DNA of 64,000 nt from contig NC_051102.1 of the NCBI RefSeq assembly GCF_901709675.1, positions 4,809,412 to 4,873,411 of the forward strand. Direction: 5' to 3'. A program made the translations under genes and the position numbers. Source of the stretch: Syngnathus acus (Eukaryota > Chordata > Actinopteri > Syngnathiformes > Syngnathidae). The stretch's first letter is position 1. The number at the start of each line of letters is the position of its first letter. The notes below the pieces were generated by a model, which saw only the letters and a program-made list of their open reading frames with translations, did no database searches and was not told the origin of the DNA. Positions 11,401 to 30,334 of this stretch are shown here, piece by piece.

Positions 11401-12924
11401 CTGAAGGGCCCTTTCTCAAAGAGCGTAACTCCAACGAAGCCACCAAAGGAAGCAAGTTACTTGGTTCAGCATCACGTCGTAAACGTCCGCTCCTTCGCTG
11501 TAAACGTGAGCCTGGCCCAAAGACACAAACGCAGCCAAACTTGAGCGGCTGGCTCACACCAAGCCCGACCCGATCCCTCGTCGGCCGGCGCTTTTGGGAG
11601 CAAGCGATACCTTGCCGAGCTTGGCTTTGCATTCCGGGTCCACTGGAGCTTTTCCCTTCATCACCACCGTCTTGACAACTTTTTGCAGCGGAGGACGGAA
11701 AAGTCCGGAGAATGTGTCATAACGTTGCACACATAAATCACTTCACATCCAGCGTGAATCACTTTGTGTGCCTCTGGGTGTCGGTTGCGCTTGTTATGTG
11801 TTTCTTTGGTTAGCGTTTGGAAGCGGTGTGTGCCAATCCAACACACCTTCACTCGGTGGCGTCACCTCCTTTAGTTTCTTGTCTGTGCCGCTGGCCTGGC
11901 TCGTGCTCTTGCCTCGTTTCCTCTTGCCTTTGGTCAGCTGCTCCTCACATTCCTCCGCTTCCTGTTTCACCTCCACTGGACCGCCGTTGGGAGCAATGAC
12001 GTCTTCCCCGGTGTCATCAGAACTGGCTGGAAACATTTTTGATTGGTGACTAATATAAAATAAATGCATGTCAAACACACGCTCACCTGCTTTTAGCGTC
12101 TGCAAGCGGATCTTCCTCTTGAACTTGGTGACGGTGTTGACTTGGACCATTTTCTTCAGGTCCACCTCGTAGAGCAACCCTGAACTCAAAGTCAGGGAGA
12201 CGCGGGTTTGCCCAGAGGTCACGGCCGAGTCCAGCAGGGCACAGTCGGATGGAGAGTACGTCTCCCACTGACGTTCGTCGCCCTGCCACTGCCACATGAC
12301 TGACACGTAACACGATGACACCTTTGTTAGCCGGATAAGGAACTGCTTTTGGTCTCTTAATAACAATGCCAGACAGAGAAGAATTGCCATTTGCATTTTC
12401 TTGATAACAAACATTGTGGGTTCCGAAATTATTTAGCAAAGGTTAGGAACCATACAAGGAACTATTTTTTAAACTAACCAGTGAGCTCAATGAGGAACAA
12501 TTTTAAGTCCCAACATGACTTAGCCAGAAAACAACCCATTTGAATCCCCTCAAAAACATAATTAAAGGAACCATTTCAGGTACCAACTGGCCAGGCAATC
12601 ACTGCCTCTGTGCCGGTTTATGGACCCCTGGGATCAATAGAGTATTCTATCGATCTATCTATCCATCCATCCCCAATATCTGCCATCTGGAGCGAGTGGC
12701 AGGACACTGTGTGGACAATAAACACGTTCAACACAACATTAAGAGCTCCACCGGCACACGCAGTCAAGATAACAGCGGATACTGATATAAAATATTCATA
12801 ACAATCAAATGTAGACAGTCGTGAGTTTCGTTCTTGGGGCAGCAAGTGAGCGCTCACCTTTCTCAGATTGGCGTTCATTTTCTGGAGCATTTCTGCTTCT
12901 GGAAGATCTTGTCGACCGCCTCAT
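8488..12924 (-). CDS. parp2: Poly(ADP-ribose) polymerase 2 with an N-terminal WWE domain
   Basis: Exons, 5' to 3': 12858-12924, 12087-12299, 11847-12026, 11611-11678, 11461-11511, 11276-11372, 11113-11188, 10940-11042, 10639-10792, 10399-10537, 10065-10128, 9844-9981, 9637-9764, 9460-9559, 9146-9244, 8947-9071, 8488-8653; 655 aa. The start MRRSTRSS resembles the basic N-terminus of PARP2. Residues 24-93 form a WWE domain ([13 protein letters not shown] ... [10 protein letters not shown]). Then come a Lys/Glu-rich linker, the WGR domain (VWMRWGRVGKVGQ), the helical domain ([11 protein letters not shown]) and the ART fold. The catalytic triad is H498, Y532 (GKGIYFAD) and E630. It attaches ADP-ribose to proteins at DNA breaks in the nucleus. 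Human PARP2 (583 aa) has no WWE domain. The junction of exons 3 and 4 was chosen on phase; a second donor at 11865 is possible but breaks the frame. Confidence 0.93.
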
Positions 12925-13040
12925 GACGGTTAATAAAATGAATATCTATTACAAACAATATTTGCTACGAATCGCGTAACGGAAACAAAACACGAATAGA
13001 AAAAGGGGAGAGGGAAATGTTCCACTTCCTGGTCATTGGG

Positions 13041-13048
13041 CCGGAAGT
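13041..13048 (+). promoter_or_regulatory. parp2: ETS/GABP-type site in the parp2 promoter
   Basis: CCGGAAGT about 120 bp upstream of the parp2 ATG, with a second AGGAAGT on the opposite strand at 13023-13029 and ATTGG sequences nearby. This is typical of TATA-less housekeeping promoters. The promoter is confined to about 250 bp between the zeb1 3' end and the parp2 start codon. Confidence 0.45.
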
Positions 13049-13103
13049 ACAGTTGAACCTTTTCCGGGTTGTTGGTCATTGAGTGGTGGTGGTGGTGCGT
13101 TCA

Positions 13104-13165
13104 AGTACTCAAGTGATTTTGAAATCATCTCGCGGAGTACTCTGATTTTGAAATCATCCAGTCGG
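13104..13165. repeat. Two-copy tandem repeat, ~31 bp unit, between zeb1 and parp2
   Basis: Unit 1 (13104-13135) and unit 2 (13136-13165) both start AGTACTC, share TGATTTTGAAATCATC and end in CGG. The unit core contains GATTT and AAATC arms separated by two bases. Confidence 0.75.
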
Positions 13166-13196
13166 AGTCAAACAGAGTCAAGGATGAAGTCACATG

Positions 13197-13202
13197 TTTA
13201 TT
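13197..13202 (-). terminator. zeb1: Poly(A) signal AATAAA, zeb1
   Basis: AATAAA (TTTATT on the plus strand), the only well-placed signal before the parp2 promoter. It implies a zeb1 3'UTR of about 2.4 kb. Confidence 0.6.
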
Positions 13203-13684
13203 GTGAAGGGACTAACATTAGAAAAAAAGGGTTAACGTGATGCAACACCATGGCACGATAAAAAAAAAAAGAAACTTCAAAGCACAAAAAAAATCCAAAG
13301 CAAAACAGTTGGAGCTTCATTTCATGCGTTTTCAATCAGTAGCTTCATAACGACAACGTGTAACACTTTCATTCGGCTTTTCTTCATTTTATAAACACTT
13401 GAATAGAGTACGAGATGAATATTTTCACTTTGTTTTTCTTCATATTTTTTATCTGTAAAACAAATCCAGAAAAGTCCCAGAACCACACGGTGGGCTTTGC
13501 TTGTTTGATTTGCTGTTTTTTTTGTACTAAAATATATTATCAATTGACCCTACGCTCATGTACACTACCAATAATAATAATGCGTAATAAATAACCCACA
13601 TAAGGAAAATACAAAAGAAAAAGACATAAATATATATATATATATATATATTTAAAAAAAGAAAAAAGTTGTGTCAAGACTTTG

Positions 13685-13692
13685 TAATACTG
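13685..13692 (-). promoter_or_regulatory. zeb1: miR-200b/c/429 site (8mer) in zeb1 3'UTR
   Basis: The mRNA reads CAGTATTA, a perfect 8mer to the miR-200b/c/429 seed. Confidence 0.65.
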
Positions 13693-13726
13693 GCTTTGTT
13701 AAAAACACAACAATAACATCAACAAA

Positions 13727-13733
13727 AATACTG
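13727..13733 (-). promoter_or_regulatory. zeb1: miR-200b/c/429 site (7mer) in zeb1 3'UTR
   Basis: The mRNA reads CAGTATT, a 7mer-m8 seed match 35 bp from the 8mer site at 13685. This spacing permits cooperative binding. Confidence 0.55.
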
Positions 13734-14710
13734 TTTCGGTAAAGTCAAACAGGAAAACGCGCAAGTGCCACATTGGCTAACGTTTGCCACGAAAAGTGCG
13801 GGACAGCGCGCCGCCATTTTCAACCTGTACAACTGCGCATGTGGGACAAAAAGAAATCAAGTGTTTTAGGTTGAACTTGAAGTGAAATGTTCACAATCTT
13901 ATTGAAAAACAAGATTTCAGAGAAGGAAATTGTACAAATTCTTTAAGTTGTAAACTTGACCTTTTATGGCTTCACAATGGAAATAAGACCTAAAAAATCT
14001 TGAACTTGTTTCCATTTTTGATTGAATAGAAACTTTTGATTTGATTGACTGACTTGACTGATTTGATTTGCTTTTGACTTAGGCAACACAATTAAATTTT
14101 TTACAAATGACAAACATCGACATCAGGTATTACCAAATCACTGTCAAGTCATTTTAGATGCGAGTTTAAAGAAAGTTGAGTTAAACTGAAATGTTAACAA
14201 AATCTTTTTTTAAGTTTAAGAATAAAATACATTTTGAAGTTGATTTATTTCAGTTAATATGTAAACATGACTTTAAGTGTAAAGAAAAATGGCAATTGTG
14301 TAAGTACATTTAAAATGACTGCTTTATGAACCGCATCAACAATTAGAAAAGAATAATTAAAGATGTATTGATTTTTTTATGCTAAAAAGTGGAAAATTGG
14401 CTTTACCAATTGTAATGACAAAGTTTTAAAATGGTTGAAAATCATTAAAACTGTTTTTTTTTCTTTTTTAATGGTGAGAGCGAATGTACTCGCCTTGGCA
14501 AGTTTAGAAAAAACGAATAATTGTTCAAATTCCGCAAAGGATTTGATGTCATGGCGTGTGGCGGCTATGGTTAGCAGGCGGCCAAACGGCGCCAATGTGG
14601 CGCCGGGCACTCGTAACAGACGTAAATACGAAAGCATCGCAGTATAGCGACGGCAAGTAACACGCAAGGTAAAGTAACAAACAGAGGTTTGCCAAGACGA
14701 TGACGACGAC

Positions 14711-14717
14711 AACACTG
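14711..14717 (-). promoter_or_regulatory. zeb1: miR-200a/141 site (7mer) in zeb1 3'UTR
   Basis: The mRNA reads CAGTGTT, a 7mer-m8 match to the miR-200a/141 seed. Confidence 0.55.
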
Positions 14718-14875
14718 TTCAATGGCACTTTTAACAGCACGCAGGTCTTGCATAAGGCAGGGGGCGCCGCCCATTTTTCTCATGGTTGGCTGGGGGGGGG
14801 AATACTTCTTTTGTCTTCCTTAAGGCTAACAGTCAAAATGAAAACAATCGGCGGCTGACATCAACTAACGCCGGA

Positions 14876-14883
14876 TAACACTG
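14876..14883 (-). promoter_or_regulatory. zeb1: miR-200a/141 site (8mer) in zeb1 3'UTR
   Basis: The mRNA reads CAGTGTTA, a perfect 8mer to the miR-200a/141 seed. Confidence 0.65.
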
Positions 14884-14942
14884 AAAGGGTGACGGATGGA
14901 AAAACCGTAGTGCAGCGCTTTTTGTTCGTAAAACTTGAGGAA

Positions 14943-14949
14943 AATACTG
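14943..14949 (-). promoter_or_regulatory. zeb1: miR-200b/c/429 site (7mer) in zeb1 3'UTR
   Basis: The mRNA reads CAGTATT, placed between two miR-200a/141 8mers. Confidence 0.55.
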
Positions 14950-15034
14950 AAGTCGGAAACGTTGGCAACTCAAAACAAAACAAAAACAGTAAAATTGAGT
15001 TAGTAACACAAAGCAAAGCATCTATAAACATTTG

Positions 15035-15042
15035 TAACACTG
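15035..15042 (-). promoter_or_regulatory. zeb1: miR-200a/141 site (8mer) in zeb1 3'UTR
   Basis: The mRNA reads CAGTGTTA, a perfect 8mer to the miR-200a/141 seed, about 560 nt after the stop codon. Confidence 0.65.
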
Positions 15043-15599
15043 ATAGATGTATAAGGAAGAAAAAAAGTTCAGGCACACCTGGGTGTTTGGACACAGTAGT
15101 GGACCGTTAAAAGCAGCCAACCGGAGCCGCAGCCGCAGCTTGAACCAGAAGTGCAACTGGACCCTGAACCGCCGCAGTTGGAGATTGCAGACGGGCTTCC
15201 CCCCATAGAATACAACTGCAAAATATGCATTTTTAAGTGCAGTGAGGCCCCACATATTCCAAGGCCAAATCACCAATTTCATTTGGGGGACGATTCTCTT
15301 CAAGAAAAGATTGGTGCCAAACAATTCTTCTTTTGAGCATTTGAGGAGGTTTGTTTGAACAAAATTAGTGCTTTGCCGTCATCTTGGGCAATTTGAAAGC
15401 TTTTTTTGGGGTGGGGTGGGGGCTGCCAGACACTGTCAAGTCATTTCTTGTCAGACTAAAAGAAGTACTGACTGAGTAAAAACAGTCAACAGGCTGTCAC
15501 AGTTTCCATGTCATTTTTCGATGGGCCAGTGCATTTTCAAAAGGGTTTATATTCCCTACGAACTGGATCTGGAGCCAGAGGAGTAGAAGCTGGAGTCTC

Positions 15600-26126
<10,527 letters not shown>

Positions 26127-26210
26127 GATCGCCTCGCTGCGAGTCTGAAACACACAGGCACTCGCGAGACACCCCCCCCCCCCCCTCTTCCATTCCTCAC
26201 CCACCCATGT
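26127..26210 (-). promoter_or_regulatory. zeb1: zeb1 leader / proximal promoter
   Basis: GC-rich, CpG-containing sequence directly upstream of the zeb1 ATG, with a C-run at about 26172-26185. No TATA box was seen. Confidence 0.45.
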
Positions 26211-26550
26211 GTGCTTTACGACGTCACCTTCCCCCTCCTCCTTTCCGAACACCTGTTTGCGACGCTATCTTCTGCTTTACGACGTCACACCTCCCTCTTC
26301 TAAAGGACCCGAACACCTGGTTTGCGACGCTGCTTCTCGCTTTACGGCTAACACCTTCTTACGCTTTTCAATAGCCCCCAACCCCTCCCTTAACCTCTTG
26401 CGGGAAAACATCTGGCTTACGACGTAGTTCGCTACATTACGGCAACACCGTTGCGTCAGTTACCTTAGAACTCATGCGCCCTCTCTGCTTTTCTAGCACT
26501 GAACACCTCTGGTTTGCGTCGTTGCATCCTGCTTTACGGTAAACACCTTC
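26211..26550. repeat. Degenerate tandem repeat with CRE-like and CACCTG motifs upstream of zeb1
   Basis: GCTTTACG recurs at 26213, 26274, 26339 and 26531, with a shortened copy at 26415. GAACACCT recurs at 26247, 26311 and 26501, with variants at 26350 and 26541. TTTGCGACGC occurs at 26256 and 26321, with TTTGCGTCG at about 26513. TACGACGTCAC (CRE-like) is at 26217-26227 and 26278-26288. The two clearest units are about 65 bp apart; the others are diverged and 65-100 bp long. Confidence 0.7.
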
Positions 26551-26559
26551 TTATTCGTT

Positions 26560-27369
26560 CCCATGGATCCTCGAATTTTAATTATTTCCAGACCTCAACG
26601 CGCACTCAACACAAACACAACACCGTTGACATGAGCTACAGAATAAGCTCATGAAAAATAGCATGACACTTACATGATTATGTGGATGCCATTGAACAAG
26701 GCGGCCATGGCACAACATTGGGCATGATTATATCACACATAAGGCCCAATGCAATGACACTAGAGTTGTTCTCGTTTAGAAATTTTTTTTTAAGCATATC
26801 AAAGTAAAATTATATTTTGGGGGAGTAAAGTTATCCTCTTACCAGAATAGTCAAATTTGTTTCAATAGGATAATCTGACAAGTAGTGTAAATTAAAATAA
26901 TTAATAAATGAATAAATAATAATAATAATTACTTTCCAGTATACAAATCATATTTTTGACTGAGTCCTAATTCTTATGAAAACCGCCTAACCTTATGAAA
27001 ATAGTCATAGTGTTTTCAAGAATAAAGTCAAAATAAATTTTGCAAGAATAATGTCATATTTATTCTAAAAAGACATTGCAAGATAAATCCGATTTTCCGA
27101 GAAAGAAACTGTAATATTGCATTGATAGTCATATCTTCACAGGAAAAAAGTTAAAGAATAAAGTTGCCATCTTAGTTTGACATTTGTAATTACGATTATC
27201 GTTTCAATGTAAAATACAGTTTGAAAACTTGCCATTTATATGACAAAAATCTCACGTTGAATCAAAAAGTTGGTATTGCATGCAAGGGGGGAGGGAAAGT
27301 GCATCATCATCAAATATGATGCGTTGTACGACCACTTACGCTTTCTGGACGATTTAGCTGTGCTTCAGT
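26560..27369. other. AT-rich intergenic spacer with degenerate AATAAAGTC-type repeat
   Basis: No coding exon. Between about 26800 and 27200 the words AATAAAGTC, AATAATGTC and AGTAAAGTTA recur in AT-rich sequence, like a decayed short-period satellite. A minus-strand AATAAA at 27059-27064 may serve the thioesterase-family gene. Confidence 0.5.
27059..27064 (-). terminator. Candidate poly(A) signal, thioesterase/BAAT-family gene
   Basis: AATAAA on the minus strand, about 305 bp after the stop. The surroundings are very AT-rich, so it may be chance. Confidence 0.4.
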
Positions 27370-29030
27370 TCACAAATTGGCTTTGGTGTTGGCATGTGGG
27401 CAGCTCAGGCGGTTCCTGAAGAAGTCCTCCACCTTCTTCCAGGCGAGCACCTCAGCGTGGGCGTGGGCCCGGGGCTCGCCGCCCCACAAGACGGGTATGC
27501 GCAGGAACCCATGCACACCCGAGTAGCAGTGGGGCCCGTAAGGTGGCTCCAGGTGGTGCCCGGCCCGCGGGTAACACACCGTCTCCACATTCTGCTTCCC
27601 GGCTCGCCTGAGTCCACAAAGAAGAAAAATTAAAGTTAAATAGGGGGGCAAATAATAAAAAGCTATTACCGGAGTCGCGCCGCCATGCTCTCCATGTAGT
27701 TCCGGCAGTCGAAGTTGAGGCCGTCCTCGGAAGCCAGAAGGAGGAAGTCGGCGGTCGCTTTCTCTATGGGGATCAGACTGGTCCGGTTCTCTTCGCTGTC
27801 GGGGTCACCGGCGCCATACTTGACGATGTTGGCGCCGTCTGGGGTGGGTATGATCTTGCTCAGGTCCAAGGTCAAGGAGGAGAGGACCTCTTGACCCCGG
27901 TAGTGCAGAGGTTCTCCGATGTTGGCGCTGCAGGCGTTGATCCAGACCACCGCACGCACGCCGGGCACAAAGGACGCCAAGGACAGGGCGATGTCGCCCC
28001 CTTTGCAACGCCCGATCACGCCCAGCCCGTCACTCCCCACCTAGAAGCGCAAGCGACAACTAAGCATGGAAGAGACCCTGCGATGTTTTTTTTTAGGCCG
28101 GTGCCAGTCCCAATATTTGGCAGAATCGAATTCTGATTCTTGATGTGGTCACCTTAGCATGCTGCTGTAAGAAGCGCAGGGCCTGCTGGAAGCGGTCAAG
28201 CTCTACATACTTGACGTCGGTGGGTTTGCCGTAGAAGACGGCCAAGGTCAGGACCACAAAGCCTTTGTTGGCCAACAGGCTGGCTCGCTTCTCTGACGCA
28301 AAGGGAGACACATCCAGCACGCCCGGGAAGGGACCTTCACCTAAGGAAATTGTCACCATTGGTCAGGGCCTCAAGTCAGCTTGCTCAGGTGGCCTATCAG
28401 TATCCAGTGTCAACATGGTGAAGTTTGAAACTACGCTTTCAAAACAAGGTCAGAATTTCATGTTAGCGTTATGGCTCCAAGTAAGATTGGAAGCCCGGCT
28501 AAGGCTTTCTAACATTTCTGAGCATTGAGTGGAGTTTTAAATAAAGTCTGGTTCTCACCTGGTGGTGTGAACAACACTCCATTACACTTTCCAAGGTCAA
28601 CGACCTCCCGGATGACGCCCTCCCCAATCAGGACCCTCTCGTTGGTGGCCTCCGCCACGGCTCCTCCCCGCTCCTCCTCCTCCACGTCTACGCCGTCGTG
28701 CACAGAGAACCTTACCACGAGAGGACTCGGCGCCTTCGTCCAGTGGAAATATTTGAAGGGGACGGCGGCCCGCATAGACCACAGCAGGCCCATGGGCTCC
28801 ACCCCCTCGTAGGTGCCACACAGGGCGGCGTCTCGGCGGAGGTCCAGCTCCCCGCTGCCGTCCGCCCGATAGACGGCCGCCGAGTGGAAGACCGTACCCC
28901 GCTCGTCGGTGGTCCGCGCCCTCAGGGTGACCACCTGCCCGGACCTCAGGCCGGCCACCTTCACGTGGACGGCCTCGTCGAAAAGGCAGCGGGCACTCGG
29001 GAGAAGACGGAGGCGCACTTGGAGCGACAT
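27370..29030 (-). CDS. Acyl-CoA thioesterase / bile acid-CoA:amino acid N-acyltransferase family enzyme
   Basis: Exons, 5' to 3': 28559-29030, 28153-28340, 27670-28040, 27370-27607; 422 aa, the usual length for ACOT1/2/4 and BAAT. The N-terminal beta-sandwich domain (FDEAVHVKVAGL, LRARTTDERG, VEPMGLLWSM) is followed by an alpha/beta hydrolase domain. The nucleophile elbow is GVIGRCKGGD, so the nucleophile is Cys232, where human ACOT1 has Ser232 and BAAT has Cys. The likely acid is D326, and the His is H361 in the conserved GHHLEPPYGP. WGGEPRAHA is conserved. The family hydrolyses acyl-CoA or transfers bile acid to glycine or taurine. The C-terminus ends KANL, not a clear peroxisomal signal, so a cytosolic location is possible. 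TTTAG just before the ATG suggests an upstream non-coding exon. Confidence 0.88.
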
Positions 29031-30334
29031 GCTCAACTAAACGGGAGCAAGAGAACAAGAATCAGTCACCGGAGTAGACAGCACAATTTTTCTCTCCAGC
29101 AGGGATGGAAAACTGATGGTTGCAGCCTCCCACACTTTGACTGGCCTCTTGATTAATAAAATATGTACATACAAAATTAACATTTGTTTGTTGGTTCGGT
29201 AAAACATTTGGAAAACATGTTTTTTTATAACTTTTGCTGGTAGAAACTCGCAAATTCTTTAAAAAATGCTTCTGAACAGGCCAAAGGAAAACGGGAAAAA
29301 TCCAAAATATTAAAAAACATTGAGAAAAAAAGATGTATCTGGTGCCAAACTGCAAATATGCAGATGTCGATTACAGTTTTAAGTTAGAATATCATCACGA
29401 GTTGGCAGACAAGTCCTAGTTCTCATAGACTGGATCTTAAACAACGTGAGTGAGACTTTTTTTTGCCGATTTGTAACGACATAGAGAACAAACACTACCT
29501 CATTAATTTTGATTTGCATTGATTTTTTGAGGTGGCAAAATGTCTAAAATGAGTTCGAGCACTGGATGTTGGTAGCTCGTTCTAAAGTTTTGTGCCGTCC
29601 TCTAACTGTAATTTTATGCAAATGCCCTTTGGACTTGGAAAAAAAGACTGTAAGTGGTTATTTGGTTGTTTACCAACTTGTCGTTGGGTTTGGATTGTGG
29701 ATCTTTTAAACATACATTGAAAATGTATTATTTATTAAAAATGAAATGTGGATAGCACATATTTTGCACACATGGACGTATTTTGTATTCGTGCATTCTG
29801 GTTTGGGAATGCGTATTCTGTGTTTTTACGCACGAGAGCAGTTGGATCAAAAGTTTTGCTGGTTGACACGGTGCCTGGCTTATACTTACTTTACCTGGGA
29901 GATACTCCGCACGGTGGTATTTAAAGGACGTTTTTAAAACTAACTTACCTCAATGTTCAAGAAAAATGATCCCTTTGGTCCAGTTTAAAGTATCTTGTCT
30001 GCGCTCGGAAAATGGTGCTGTTAAAGTTCACAAGCGTCGCTACAAGCTACATTTGTGTGCATTTTATGTGCAAGATTAAACTGTGATTTAACGGATCAGA
30101 TACATTCTGTTTTGTTCAAGGTTTGCGTACTCGGCTCAATCCGCGAAGGGAACGCCCAACTCTGCACTTTTTGGACTACAAATTGACGTCACTAATTTTA
30201 CTATGGCATTCCGGTAGGTTCAGAAGAGCCAAGCAGCTGAAGAGTTGTCTTCCGAGTGGCACTCATTTTAACGACTGACGCTACATTTTTTCATAACATT
30301 GTAGTTAATACCGGACTACTGTATTTAATTTAGT
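29031..30334. other. Divergent intergenic region (thioesterase-family gene / sdr39u1)
   Basis: 1.3 kb between two start codons on opposite strands, mostly AT-rich. I see no coding exon in it, and no clear TATA box for either gene. A leader exon for the minus-strand gene probably lies here. Confidence 0.45.

Larger units (their letters stand above)
13203..15599 (-). other. zeb1: zeb1 3'UTR (AU-rich, miR-200 targets)
   Basis: No coding exon between the zeb1 stop and its poly(A) signal. The region is AT-rich and carries a (TA)n tract at 13630-13651. It contains six matches to miR-200-family seeds, listed separately. Long AU-rich 3'UTRs under miR-200 control are a hallmark of ZEB genes. Confidence 0.7.

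Noticed and set aside
11866-11866. Alternative end of parp2 exon 3 at the first GAG/GTGACG donor
   Set aside because: It leaves phase 0, which would put the next exon out of frame (TTG TCA AGA CGG TGG TGA). The donor at 11846 gives a continuous frame.
12925-13200. RNase P RNA gene (RPPH1) divergent from parp2
   Set aside because: In human, PARP2 and RPPH1 share a bidirectional promoter, so I looked here. There is no proximal snRNA-type promoter or RNase P RNA-like sequence; the space is taken by the zeb1 3' end.
28698-29156. Plus-strand reading frame opposite exon 1 of the thioesterase-family gene
   Set aside because: The coding evidence (length, VEPMGLLW block, phase) is entirely on the minus strand; the opposite frame has no recognisable domain.
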